Of a stretch of 64,000 nucleotides of DNA, positions 20,721 to 31,514 are shown piece after piece; within the stretch, counting starts at the first letter, position 1, and the number at the start of each line of letters is the position of its first letter. The notes under the pieces are model-generated. The model did no database searches and was not told the DNA's origin. It saw only the letters and a list, made by a program, of their open reading frames with translations. The stretch lies in contig OX235263.1 of NCBI GenBank assembly GCA_944472135.2, forward strand, positions 15,855,517-15,919,516, read 5' to 3'. A program made the position numbers and the translations under genes. This DNA is from Trichobilharzia regenti (Eukaryota; Platyhelminthes; Trematoda; Strigeidida; Schistosomatidae).

Positions 20721-20839
20721 ATCTTTTTATTGACCCATCCAGCCACACAATTGACGAGTAGGATTTTTTTTCAAAGGTTATTTTGTAGTATTTTGATGTG
20801 GTTGTGTAATTTGACCACAGATGATGTCAGTCAGGGGAC

Positions 20840-21010
20840 CACTAGAAACTAAGGAGTACTGAACTAGTACTGTTACGTACTAGTTGGGGACTCTTCATCA
20901 TTACGCACGCACCATTAGGGCTCCCACCCAGAACCTACCACTTACTAGGAAAGCTCATAGACTATTGTGCCACTGGGACCCAACTCACTGGGAACTTGAA
21001 ATATATGCAG
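20840..21010 (-). repeat. SINE-1 relic
   Basis: Minus strand: head GGGTCCCAGTGGCACAATAG, decayed B box, then GAAGAGTCCCCAACTAG and GTACT. Hammerhead-like part disrupted. Confidence 0.65.
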
Positions 21011-21154
21011 TGTGACCTCCAAACAACATCATAAGTGAGAAACTGATCTGTTACCTGACTTGGTGAACCTACTGCTTACGACTTCTTACTAGGATCCCAT
21101 GTAACTTCCTGTGTATGGGGGCAGTCATTAGTGAGCATCCGATTAATTTTCAAG

Positions 21155-21550
21155 AGTTAACTTGTAGGGTTTTGATTCATTTTAAGTATGACCAGTTAGA
21201 GAACCACTGAATTCCAGAGAGTACTGGGCACTTGTTTCGTTCTAGTTTAAGAAACAATGGCTACAGGACGAAATCGGCTGAATTTTGAATGAAACATAAT
21301 AATAACCAGCGAAGTTCACCAGGTTGGCGGTGACTACAAATACTCGTTGAGCATATCACATGGTGGTCGCACTACAATCATGAATCACCAGAATTTGAAA
21401 ATTTATGCGTTTACAAGCTTTCCCAGTAACAGGAAGATCCTACCTACGTTGAAACCCTCAAGGGATGCGTACTACGATGCATCCCAAAATTTCGGATGAA
21501 GAAATTGTCTTGTACTCTCTGGCTTCCCATAATTTTCTATAAACGAATAA
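21155..21550. repeat. SINE-1 inverted pair, decayed
   Basis: A minus piece (21.155-21.265 kb: ACTGGTCATACTTAAAATG tail side, AGAGTACTGGGCA) and a plus piece (about 21.40-21.55 kb: AGTAACAGGAAGATCCTACC, GGATGCGTACTACGATGCAT). Outward 3' ends. Confidence 0.5.
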
Positions 21551-21554
21551 GATT

Positions 21555-22555
21555 TTGTTGTTTACCAACAATGACTCAACTTCATTGAAATAGAAAAACA
21601 TAAGAATCGATATTTTATTCACGCCATGTTTTTTCTTCCTAAATGTATAATGCTTTTAAAATCTGATAAGAAACTGTCTTTTGTCTCATAATTTGGTTAG
21701 ATGAAAAGAAAGAAATTCTTCTTAGATGATTCATATTTAAAAGTTTTAAAACAACATTTAAATTTAACGGGCGAAAGAAGTAATTAAAACTGTTCGGTTG
21801 GTGGTAATATATACATGAAAATATTTTAATTAGTCAGGGGAGTAACCTATGAGAAAGAACAAACAAGAAAGTGGAAACTAAAAGGTAGAGTGGAGTGTTT
21901 TTCCCCCATCTTAGGTGTGAAATGGACTAAGTCAACTTGGATGTATATATACATAGAAAAAGTGGAAAAGACACCAAAGTGACTAACAGAGGCGTGGTAT
22001 GTCAGCAGAACAAAAACAATCGAGTGTGTGTGCATGTGTGTGTGTGTGTGTGTGTGTAAAAGTGATAATGTATGAAATGAAAACACTCTGAAAGAGATAT
22101 ATTATTCTTTTTTCTTCTGGTTAGCTGGTATGTTTGTATGCATTGCTTTGGAAAGTAGAGTTCATGTTTTTCGAAGCCGATGTTAATTATTTCTTGGTGA
22201 TTAAATAAACTGACCGTTGGTATGTGATACAAATTATTAAACATTGCAATTATATAGGACATGATTTAAGCAGGCAAATAAATGTTCTTTTTTGAAATTT
22301 CTCATCAAACTTTACAATTGTATACATATTAAGATGGTTATTCATAGCCAAAAAAAATATCATCAAGGGGTATGTGAGTAGAATAATAACAATAATAATA
22401 ATAAATTCTGACAGGAAGATTAAATATGTAACTATTACACTGTATGATATTGATTATGCATTCAGCAGTATGAATAAAATTAAAAAAAAAATCAATATCT
22501 GCAGCTATCCTGCATCATAGAGAGAGGTGATTAATTATTCTGGTTTTCCTAGATT
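21555..22555. other. no gene; simple repeats
   Basis: AT-rich DNA with a TG microsatellite (22025-22058), a short AAT run (22385-22404) and nothing coding. Confidence 0.5.
22025..22058. repeat. TG dinucleotide repeat
   Basis: GTGTGTGTGCATGTGTGTG followed by uninterrupted TG. Confidence 0.95.
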
Positions 22556-22559
22556 ACGG

Positions 22560-22690
22560 TCTCTCTAGTTTTCTAGCCGGTCCCAAGCCCGGATAAAGGG
22601 TGAGGGTTGAGGGGTTGGTGCTAGCAACTTCACCCCAAAAACTTAACCAAAATGCTACAGAAACTTCAACGCATAAATATAATAAAAATA
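22560..22690 (+). repeat. SINE-2 3' part (LINE-B-type tail)
   Basis: Contains GGATAAAGGGTGAGGGTTGA, GTGCTAGCAACTTCACCCC and GCTACAGAAACTTCAA, the same order as SINE-2 at 48.2 kb. The tRNA-like head is reduced to a trace (GGTCCCAAGCCCGG). Confidence 0.65.
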
Positions 22691-22714
22691 CTTGGAATGG
22701 CAATCAAACGTCTA

Positions 22715-23805
22715 CCTGAACTTTATACATTTTGAGAAGGCCTTCGACAGACAGCGTTGACCGCGAAGTAATTTGGAAACTACTCAAGTGCTATGGCGTG
22801 CAGCGCCCAAATATTCATCAAAATTATTCAACAGCAGTACAACAACGGCGGCACATGTCAAGTGATCCACAAAAGAAACCTCAGCGAGTCCTTTGGAGTA
22901 AACACAAGAGGCTGCTTTCCTATTATCACCAATGATATTCCTAATTGTGGTGGACTGACTGGATTATTCGTCAGACAGTGGGAAACGAGAAAACAGGAAT
23001 ATCCTGGACCGACCAACGTGAAGACCTGGATTTAGCTCGTGGAGGATTTATTTTTGATGTCACACACAATCGAAGACTTACAAGCTAAAACTGACAAGCT
23101 GGTTGAAGAGGCAGCCAACGAAGACAGGACTCCAGATGAACGCAGGCAAGACGGAGGTTATGAAAATAACCAACCAAAAAAACAACAACAGCAGTAGCAG
23201 CAACATCAAGCGGCAATTACCATCAACGGGAGGGATTTGAAAGAGGTTGCTTCATTCACTTCACTTATCTAGCATTGAGCATTGTCTCAACTACAGGCAG
23301 TCGAAACGGGCGAGGATGTTAAATTGAGAATCAGGCAGGCGAGAAACACACATATCATCAACCTGAAACCAATATGGAAATCTTCGTCACTCAGCATCAA
23401 CAACGAAATCCAGTCGGATTTTCAATACAAACATCAAGTCAGTCAGCTCTTCCATACGGATGAGAAACTTGGCAGACGGGTCACCAAGAATATTTCCAAC
23501 ACCTGTTGCAGACCTTTATCAACAACTGTCTTCGCTGGATCTATACTGAAGATCAGATGGCCGGACCGGAAAGAATCACCAACAAGAAACTATGAGAACA
23601 AACAAACAAAACAAGAACCAATCTCCAAACAACAAATATGCAGGAGAAAGTGGGTGGGGATGGATTAGACACTCGCTGAGGGGGCGGCTAGGTGAGATCG
23701 CGCGCGCATCAGGCCATTGCTCGAGTGGAACCTGACAGAATGGGAAGTGGCTTGTGGGTTGTCGGTGCAAGGATGACATGTTCCACTAAGAACCCAAGGG
23801 AGTTA
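22715..23805 (+). mobile_element. LINE-B copy
   Basis: Plus-strand relic. RT motif A (HFEKAFDRQR with a small insertion), the motif B area reduced (CFPIITNDIP), motif C damaged (EDLDLA then GGFIF, the FADD pair is gone), then KTDKLVEEAANEDRTPDE, REGFERGCFIHFTYLALSIVS, RPLSTTVFAGSIL, IRWPDRKES and the 3' end GTTCCACTAAGAACCCAAGG. The longest open piece is 23282-23668. Many frameshifts; inactive. Confidence 0.85.
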
Positions 23806-23829
23806 TAATATATAATATTATTAGTGAAA

Positions 23830-25115
23830 GCATGTTTTGGAACAAGGATTGAATAAGCGTTCTCAGGACAAAGATATTGGGTTAAAAAGGTGTCAAGACA
23901 ATTGCCTCAACTATTTTTATCTATCTAAGGTTTACGTACAGACCGAGGGAATTGAGCCGACAGATTATTTTAGAATTGTAAAGGCTGGAGTTTTATCCGT
24001 TTTGTGCTACATATCCACAAGGTGTGAAAGGTGTGACTCCTTGTTGACCTTATGACTCCTTCTGCTAATCACAGTGGACAATAATCAAGGAGGTGACTTT
24101 GAGCTTTCCGAGCCCTCCTAACTATTTGGCTGCCTCAAGAAGAAGAATTAAATGTATTGAGTGCAAATTGAAATTTGCAAACTCGGTAGCTTGTTCTTCA
24201 AATGTGTTGGAATTACACAATTATGATTAAGAATTGAAGCAAAGAATATTCGGTTATATTTCGGTTTTTGAGTGTTAGCGCTTCAATGGCTGTTTCTTCT
24301 CTGAGCGGTAAAGTCATGCGCAGGCGTTTCTTCTGCAAAGCTTGAAGTTATTTCTCTCGGTCTGTTCTCATAATAAAGACTTTGACACACTTTTCTGGAT
24401 ATCTGCTCTCACACAATGTTGTTTTCTATTTTCCCTATTTTATTGTCAAGAGCATCGCTTATACAGATTTTTTGTCGTACCAAACATCAGGGTGCTGATG
24501 AGATTTCTTTTATATGTAATAAGGACAAGCGAAATGAAATTAGCATATTGGCCAACACATGATGTTTTCTTGAAAAAAGGACCCTTCATACTACCATTTT
24601 GCCTTATGGTCAGCAGAAAATCAAGTAATGTTGTCTATTGTCTTTATTCTCACTCACTAGCAATTTTAGCCTTATCAAATTTCTAAAGCTTTCTTCCTTT
24701 GTTCTTTTGAGTAATACGTCATTTACAACTTTTTTACTTCTAAAGCCACTTCTGAGTAATTTTATCATTTATGTCACCCCTTATTACTCGGCAATAGACT
24801 ACTGTACATTTTTGGTAAATATATATACGACTGTACAGCCTGCGGAGATGATGTCGTTGATAAAGAAAATTTTATTGGCTGAATTTTTATTTTATTTTCT
24901 CTGTCTTGCATATGACTTAGTTCATGATTGAGTCACATTCAACTTTTGAAGGAGGACGTCGATATCGGTTATATTCATGACAAAAGTGAAACTTTTCTAA
25001 AGAAGAACGTGAGTACGCTGAGTACAATTTTAAGTGGACGATTTTCTAATTTTCTCATTGGAGAGGATTTGTGTTGGAGCGCATTGCTGTGCATTCTGAT
25101 AGATGATACATTCCA
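23830..25115. other. no gene recognised
   Basis: Contains several AT-rich open frames (24342-24686, 24638-24931) with no recognisable motif, rich in Phe, Leu and Ile as expected by chance in such DNA. A weak match to the unnamed module (ACTGTACAGCC...) is at about 24.83 kb. Confidence 0.4.
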
Positions 25116-25119
25116 TTGT

Positions 25120-25930
25120 TGAACTGTAATAATAATAATTTGCCTTATTGCAAAAGAGTATTTGTGATACAGAATGGAATTCTCAGCATTTCACTACATA
25201 CAGTATTCCATCCAGTTTTTACATTAACAATAAATAAAACTGTACATAGATTAAGGGTAATCTCAGTTAGTTTTGATAACAAAATATTAGCATGTCGTTA
25301 GCAAAGCCAAAATTGAACAGTGTTTGAAGTGTTAGAAAAGTAGATACTAGCATATTCACTGGCTTAAGCGGTAACAAAAGGTCGAGAAATGCAGAGTGTT
25401 AGAGAACGAAGATTGTTTTAATGGAGTTAGTAAGGAAAAAAGAAACAAAGGAGTCTATAACAGAAGGAAAGCGAGAGAAAAGGAAAAGAAAGGAAGAAAA
25501 CGTTGTACCTAAAAATGATATGAGTTGAAAGACTAGACTCAGTTTTTCTACTGACTATTTAATAAGTTATAGGTATCACATCTAATGCTTTCTTTATCGC
25601 ACAGAACATGAGTTAAGTAGGTAGAGTATGGCTGAGTTTTTGTACATGCTAGTGCGAGCATATAGTTTTCTATTTAGGCTTCTAGTTCTGCCTGATGAGA
25701 TACAAGCGGAGGGTTGTGAATGAAGAGGGTGGTGTAAGTAAGATAAAATCGAATTAGCCCATTTTTCACATAGGTCTGAACGCCTGTTGACCAGGATATC
25801 AACAAGCTGATTAAGTAGCACGTTGCTTACCCTTCTGACAACCTTTAACATCCTGCGTAACAAGGTACAGTCTTTCTTCAGTAGTCCTGGAAAAACTAAG
25901 GGGGAACAATAGAGAATAATAAGCAGAATG
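25120..25930 (-). mobile_element. LINE-C 3' part
   Basis: Minus-strand C-terminus of LINE-C: SPLVFPGLLKKDCTLLRRML, KVVRRVSNVLLNQLVDIL, SGRTRSLNRKLYARTSM, then 3' UTR and the terminus GCTGAGAATTCCATTCTGTA with TTATTATTATTA (25.12-25.19 kb). 5'-truncated after RT. The 89-codon frame at 25594-25863 is open and mostly intact. Confidence 0.85.
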
Positions 25931-25934
25931 CGAC

Positions 25935-26145
25935 ACCGTACAACGTAGTAGAAGTCCCGGTAGTTTTTACGATTATAATACCAACTCCAATATCATTTTT
26001 TACAAAAGATTTACAGATGAATTCGATTAAGTCTGCATCAAAGATAGGACTAGACGCACACACATTACACTAGTTGCTGACTAGTGTCCTATCAAAAATA
26101 TCCAATCAAGTCCTACATGAGGTCAACCGCGACCCTGAATATCTC
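25935..26145. other. no gene seen
   Basis: Nothing recognised. Confidence 0.4.
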
Positions 26146-26260
26146 AGTGGTAACGTTTATGACTGTTGCACCGGGTGACAACGGTTCGAATCACAGAAGC
26201 ACATGAGCCTCTTCAAGGTTGCCGATACGTCTCACTGACTGGTGAATGTCAACTAACACT
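26146..26260 (+). repeat. tRNA-like SINE head, unassigned
   Basis: ATATCTCAGTGGTAACG (A-box-like) and CGGTTCGAATCACAG (B-box-like) at tRNA-like spacing, but no cloverleaf can be completed. Unlike SINE-1 and SINE-2 heads. Possibly a third SINE family. Confidence 0.4.
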
Positions 26261-26436
26261 ACATCTACGTTGAAGGCTTCCTGTCGATTGCCTCTAACCA
26301 TGTAATACCAACAGTCGATGATTACGCTAGTGAACAGAGATATAATATCCTTAGAGATCATTGTTTCATTGTTGATGTCTTTAACTCTGGATTTTTCAAA
26401 CAATTTAAGTGTTCTTCAGACTATATTGTTAACTTT

Positions 26437-26717
26437 GTGCGAGTTCGACCACGGATCGATATCAGTTAGCAAAAACTATTGAAAACCAACCAGAGAGTAC
26501 TGGACAACTGTTTCATCCTAGTTTGGAAATCATCGGCTGTACTCACCTACTGGGGTTCGAAACCAGGACTTTCTTGAGCCTTCCGATGATTTACAATCTA
26601 GGATGAAACTGTTGTCCAGTACTCCAGTAGTGGTTTTCAATGGTTCTCCAAATGATATCAATCCGTGGGCAAACTCGTAAAAGCAAATCTATTCCTTACA
26701 AACCAAATCTTGAAAAC
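26437..26717. mobile_element. SINE-1 inverted pair inside one target duplication
   Basis: Minus half (26437-about 26579: TCGATATCAGTTAG, AGAGTACTGGACAACTGTTT, B box GGTTTCGAACCCC read on the minus strand) and plus half (about 26580-26717: GATGAAACTGTTGTCCAGTA, tail TCCTTACAAACCAAATCTTG). Both halves include the same SINE segment. TGTTAACTTT flanks the pair at 26427-26436 and 26718-26727. Confidence 0.75.
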
Positions 26718-26869
26718 TGTTAACTTTATTATCCATAACATCTACTTTTTTAGGTTATTTTTTATGTTGATTGACAGTAAAACCAAAAAAGAGTGAAAAA
26801 TTCTTTGTAAGTGGCAATAATCCAAGTGGAAATGGAACTCGCTACTGAAACACCAATTAAGTAACATCT

Positions 26870-27165
26870 GTAAGAAAGACCACTGAATAGTAGACAGCAC
26901 TGAACAGCTGTTTCATCCCAATTTGGAACTGTTCAACATTGAAAATACACGACCTCTCCAAGGCCAATCAAGTTATGAGACCAAGCTTGTTGACCATTCA
27001 GTTACTTGCACAGGAATTCAGTGACACATGTTACAACGCTACCCTTACCAGTACCTTCTAAGAGGAAACACTTCACGACACAGTTAAAATTCAAGAGTCA
27101 CTGAATTCAAGCCCAAGTGGTTGAATGATTAGCAGGCTTGGTCTCAAAACCTGAAGGTTTTTTTA
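26870..27165. repeat. SINE-1 inverted pair, decayed
   Basis: Minus piece (26.87-27.02 kb: ACTGAACAGCTGTTTCATCC) and a plus head piece (27.09-27.165 kb: CAAGTGGTTGAATGATTAGC, CTCAAAACCTGAAGG). Confidence 0.5.
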
Positions 27166-27173
27166 TTTTTTTT

Positions 27174-27362
27174 TGTGTGCGTCGGTGGCACAGTGGTTAG
27201 GACTCTCGTTGATCGTGCACATGGTCCGGGGTTCGAGCCCGCACCGACGCACACCTGATATCTATAGTCGACCTGCAAAATTTGGGTTACCGATATCCAT
27301 GTTGAAAATTCCATACTTGTACCGAAAATACAGTGTGGAATCAAGCTGTAAATAAAAAAAAA
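27174..27362 (+). mobile_element. SINE-2 with LINE-C-like tail
   Basis: Head: GCGTCGGTGGCACAGTGGTTA (A box) and GGGGTTCGAGCCC (B box). Ends of the head, GTGCGTCGGT and ACCGACGCAC, are perfect complements like an acceptor stem. Body CTGCAAAATTTGGGTTACC, then GTTGAAAATTCCATACTTGT and GGAATCAAGCTGT as in LINE-C 3' ends, then an A-rich tail. The T stem does not pair well, so this is a SINE, not a tRNA gene. Confidence 0.85.
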
Positions 27363-27364
27363 TA

Positions 27365-27800
27365 AAAAAAAAAAAGTGATAGGGTTGTATATATTTCAAT
27401 CTTGGCTTTTCTGTCAACACACACACACACATATCTCTAAACTTTTATTGTCTTCGATCCGACTGATGTATATTGCTTTGTCTCCATATCTGTGACTAAT
27501 ATTCTTTATAATATAATAGTAAAGGCTGACAAGAATACACCGAAAATACACAAATTCTCTGCTTAAATGATATTCTGTAATTATCATTATCGGAATATTC
27601 AATTATTACAATGTGTAAGAAAATGTCGGCATCCTATGTATTTTCTGTGACAGAACCATTATAGTTTCTTGTATACATTCACCTACTGTAAGAAAAATGT
27701 AAGAAACTAGTCAAAAAGCAGTGTCTACGATTTGTCTTCCCTATTTTTTTTTGTCGTATTCAGTAGGTGAGATTTCATGCACTTTTGCGTCTTAATACAT
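27365..27800. other. no gene seen
   Basis: AT-rich, with a short CA run at 27418-27431. Confidence 0.45.
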
Positions 27801-28061
27801 ATTAAAAACAATTAGTGTCTTTTATAAATTTTGAAAGCGTTATTAGAAGAGGGAGATTATCTGAAAAATGTTGTGATGTATTTGCGCTGTACATTACGAA
27901 CAATCTGATCACACACTTACTCGTCAAGTCGATATATATATGAAAAGGTTAAATTAAACAAAGTGACAAAAAGAAGGTTGAAAGTAATAATAAACCGTTT
28001 TTGAATACACATGGGGGGGGCTTAAGTTTATGAATAGCTATAGCCTCGGCGTATTTCAATA

Positions 28062-28590
28062 GGCGCCCTCAAACATCCTTATAGATGACCTTAAAGGCTG
28101 AGCTAATATCAATCTTATGGTTCATCTCGATTAGGTGTTTAGCTATAGAAGAAGTTGGTAGTCTGACACCTGCATCTTTTGGTTTTTCATAATTCATTTG
28201 TTTTTCTAGCCATTCAGGTAAATGTTCTCCCACCATCACATGGAAAGGCGCGATTACTCCTCCCTAAGTACATGTGTCCACACACACACGAAAATCGGTG
28301 AATAGTGAGGGATGTGACATAATCATTTGTGCACTTTTGAGGTTTGCAGTGAAGCATATTTTGGGCTTTGTCGATAATTACAAGCTGGGCTGCAGAATAG
28401 GTTCTACGGATGACAGAATTCAACCGTTTTCTCAAAATCCTACTGTTTATTTCCCCGTTATATGGTAATTTGTTGAAAACCTTTTTCTTAGGGACGGTAT
28501 GGATTGTAGATTTAGAGGCTAATTGACTTCTACACCTGTTTAAAAATTTTAATGGATATCTGTTTTCAACAAGAGTATCCATCAATATTT
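28062..28590 (-). pseudogene. linker and GIY-YIG endonuclease (PLE-4)
   Basis: Linker VFNKLPYNGEINSRILRKRL is followed by FSCVCGHMYLGRSNRAF, the GIY-YIG core (L in place of the usual I). A one-base frameshift near 28.24 kb moves the rest to the next frame: VMVGEHLPEWLEKQMNYEKP, SIAKHLIEMNHKIDIS. The coding end runs into the left terminal repeat. Confidence 0.9.
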
Positions 28591-28610
28591 CGTTTTCTTT
28601 GTCTATAACA

Positions 28611-29040
28611 TCAGTCGTACAAGAAGCCTCTCTTATACTGTGATGGACAGAAACTGTGAAAATTAAGGTATTGCCATGTCCAAGTGAACTTTCTGTAAAT
28701 AGATCGCCTTATCAAACCATCATCTCTTCGACTCAGAAGTATGTCTAAAAATGCAAGCTGGTTGTGACTTTCTTCCTCGCATGTAAGACTAATATGATTC
28801 TGTACAGAGTTAAGTCTGTCTAATAGACGACTCTTATCTTCACGATGATCACATATCAAAAAGATATCATCTACATATCGCATGTAGAAGGACAATTTAG
28901 AAATTAAATCAAGGGACAAGTTGTCAACATAAGACATGTACACGTCCGCTAACAAAGGCCCTAATGGACTCCCCATAGCAATGCCATCCACTTGCCGAAA
29001 ATGTTCACCTTCAAAAGTGAAATGGACATTGTCAGAACAT
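28611..29040 (-). pseudogene. Penelope-type reverse transcriptase, C-terminal half (PLE-4)
   Basis: Open for 126 codons: VDGIAMGSPLGPLLADVYMS (motif B), FYMRYVDDIFLICDHRED (motif C with intact DD) and QLAFLDILLSRR. Motif A and everything upstream are missing because the inverted terminus is joined at about 29.04 kb. Confidence 0.9.
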
Positions 29041-29454
29041 AACAGCTATGGCTACTCATAAACTTAAGGCCCCCCCCTCATGTGTATTCAAAAAAACAGT
29101 TTTTTTTATTACTCTCAACCTTCCCTGGTAATCCTTATATCATTAGATTACCAAATGTTGTGTTAATCATACTTAAATCCTCTTCTCTTTGTCACTTTGT
29201 TTAATTTAACCCTTTCATATATATCAACTTGACGAGTAAGTGTGTGATCAGATTGTTCGAAATAAATAGCGCAAATACATCACATTATTTTTCAGATAAT
29301 GTCCAGTTTCTAATAACGGTATCCAACTTAATATATATATATATTTATTAATGGGTAAAGTAATGTGGATGTATTCAAGTGTAAAATGCTCTACTTTTCA
29401 TGAGTGTCTAATAATCGAAAAAAAAATGAAATGAGAGAAAACTTTTCGAGAATA

Positions 29455-29640
29455 TTCAAGTATTGGTTTGTCAGGATTTGGTTGATTAGTTACATGATTT
29501 CATCATGAGCTGGCATTGGTTAGAGAGTCATTGGGAAACCAGCTGGGAGTACTGGACAGCTGTTTTGTCAGCCTAGTTTGGGACTCTTCATCAGTAAGCA
29601 TCTACTGGGGTTCGAGTATGTAATTCATCTTTTTTTCTCA
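29455..29640 (-). repeat. SINE-1, head missing
   Basis: Minus strand: tail AATCCTGACAAACCAATAC, ACCAATGCCAGCTCATGATG, then CTGTCCAGTACTCCCAGC, the hammerhead-like core read as ATGAAGA after TTACTG, and a partial B box. Confidence 0.75.
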
Positions 29641-29925
29641 GTTTCTTCAGTAAAGAATAAGTTTCACTGATGCTGCTGATTCCAAGCAAAGATGCTTAAT
29701 TTTTTTTTGTCTAAGGAAGTTAGCTGTACTTAATTCGCCCTGACAAATGAAGCGAAAAATGTGCTACGTAACTGTTATTTTACCTGTCTGTTTTGTTTTG
29801 AATATACTAATGTGATAGGGGAATATACAGAGCATATTAGTATTATTATCCTACAAGGTTTAGATTGGCATATAGAGCTTCGTTTTTGGTTGGCTTCGTG
29901 ACTGTCCATAAGAGTTCATCTCGCC
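29641..29925. other. no gene seen
   Basis: Nothing recognised. Confidence 0.4.
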
Positions 29926-29929
29926 CTCA

Positions 29930-30695
29930 CATCACGGCGTTCTGTCAGTCTGTTTTTGACGTAGAACTTTGCACCAATGTGCAGCAGTTCAAGTCACCAC
30001 AATCCCTTTATGTAGCACACAAAGCAAGGGAAGAAAGTAGAAGAAATGCATAATAGAGACAATCAACAGAGGTGTGAGACAAAGGAATAGTAATAACGAA
30101 GAACAATATGGTTTCATTGGAAATCATAAGCCACAAGGAGTGGATGCATATGGGCCAGCCATTGACAACGATTTTGAGCCAGCCATATCACCAATTGTTT
30201 CCAACCATTGGTTTTTACCGTCCCGAGGATCCTAACCAGTCAGGATATCTAAACCTCCCTACATGGCCTAAACTAACTGTTGTAGATTTCATTGACTGAT
30301 GAAGCCATGTTTTGGTTTGACCGCCGCTAGCTTTTTTCCAGCCTGACCCTATGTTAGCTAACATTGCTCGTCGAGAAAGGCGAAGACGAGGCATAAGTAA
30401 CACATGTCCTAACTATCTCAGTCGATGTAATTTCACAACCTCGCCGATTATTTCCCCTCCTAAATCTAGCATTCGACCTTAGTCTAACCTCAATATTGCT
30501 CACCTTATTATACCAGTTCACACGGGACATAGAGCACAAGCACCTATGATTAGACAGAACTAATCTTTTCATGTCTTCCACTCTCAATGGGCAGGTCTTG
30601 CTCACAGCCATAAAGGAGGACGGAGCGGACTGCCGATCAGTGCACACACCCATCGGTCGATAGCCGGATATCACTATCACGGCGTTCATGTCACC
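29930..30695 (-). mobile_element. LINE-A 3' part
   Basis: Minus-strand C-terminal region: CPLRVEDMKRLVLSNHRCL, NKVSNIEVRLR, then GSGWKKASGGQTKTW, STTVSLGHVGRFRYPDW and the 3' UTR (TACGTCAAAAACAGACTGAC-type end at about 29.94 kb). Compared with 54.2-54.8 kb, internal indels break the frame and RWLGH is no longer readable. 5'-truncated. Confidence 0.85.
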
Positions 30696-30719
30696 TTTGG
30701 TCGTATGTCAAAATTGTGT

Positions 30720-31498
30720 CATTTCCCATTCGGATTCCAGTCGACTACCTTGAGTTGGATGTTACTCAACAGTCTGCACAGAGTGTGTGTGTGTTCAATT
30801 GATCCTGATTCCATTTCGCACATCTGTTTATTTGCTAATCGGTTTTGGTTAGCCATCTCAGCTACAGTATGAAGCCGGAGAAGGCAGCTACGGATAAATG
30901 TCTGAAACTTATCCAAAATACTTTTGGTGACATGTTAAGTCCGATAACCATATAGAATAAGTGATTTGATATTATTATTATTGAAAATCTCAAAGTTGAC
31001 TTTGGCAAACTGTCACAGTGATTTCAGGTCGATGAAAATCTCTCTCATACAGTGTATTGAATTTTGGTAATCCCTATCTTCTCTGCCTTCAGTTGAAATC
31101 CTGTTGTCTTTGTTTCCTCTCTTTCTACCAACTTGCTGGTTTACTGCTGTAAGTCCGTGTTTTGATGTGACATTATACCTCAAATTATCCGTGAAGTCCA
31201 GATCTCCTAGAATCTCTTTGCCAGTCCAGTGTATTTCTTTCTTCTCGCTAACCCCATTCTGCTCCATAATCCAGTCCACCACAATAAAGAATATAGTTGG
31301 TGATCACAGGTAAGCCTTGTCTTACTTCTGTATTCACTTGAAACGTTTTGCTAAGGTTTCCGTTGTGAGTCAGGTTTTTTGTGTATCTTTGTCTGATAGC
31401 TGCTGAATTCCATTTATAAAGGTTTGAGGCACTTCAAAGTATTCAAAGAGTTTCATTATTACTTCATAGTTAACGCCGTTCAAGGCTTTTTCAAAGCT
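30720..31498 (-). mobile_element. LINE-B copy, minus half
   Basis: From right to left: SFEKALNGVNYEVIMKLF (motif A, the D of the box is replaced), VPQTFINGIQQLSD, WTGKEILGDLDFTDNLRYN (motif C with FTDN instead of FADD), then DKFQTFIRSCLLRL and DWNPNG near the C-terminus. Internal stops. The 3' terminus is missing, cut at the LINE-A boundary. Confidence 0.75.
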
Positions 31499-31514
31499 AA
31501 GGAGGCAATGAGGA

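Larger units (their letters stand above)
27805..29330 (-). mobile_element. PLE-4 with inverted terminal repeats
   Basis: A minus-strand PLE body (28.06-29.04 kb) flanked by inverted repeats of about 200 bp: left 27.81-28.06 kb and right 29.045-29.33 kb. Shared features include the C/G tract beside CTTAAG, TGAATACACATG/CATGTGTATTCA, TTTAATTTAACC-type and CTGATCACACACTTACTCG. The right repeat carries an extra stretch of about 60 nt. The repeat overlaps the end of the GIY-YIG coding region, so the right copy is an inverted 3' end joined to a truncated body. Confidence 0.85.

Noticed and set aside
21847..22262. His/Thr-rich frames
   Set aside because: Product of the TG microsatellite.
24342..25301. 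Chain of AT-rich open frames on the plus strand that could be membrane proteins
   Set aside because: Hydrophobic residues follow from T-rich DNA; no start context, splice sites or motif, and the right end overlaps a LINE-C copy on the other strand.
26437..26717. Ordinary twin-priming inversion for the SINE pairs
   Set aside because: Twin priming yields two different parts of one RNA; in these pairs the same segment is present in both orientations.
27177..27252. tRNA gene, because the ends pair over 10 bp (GTGCGTCGGT/ACCGACGCAC) and A and B boxes are present
   Set aside because: The T stem does not pair, no good anticodon arm forms, and the sequence continues into a SINE body shared with other copies.
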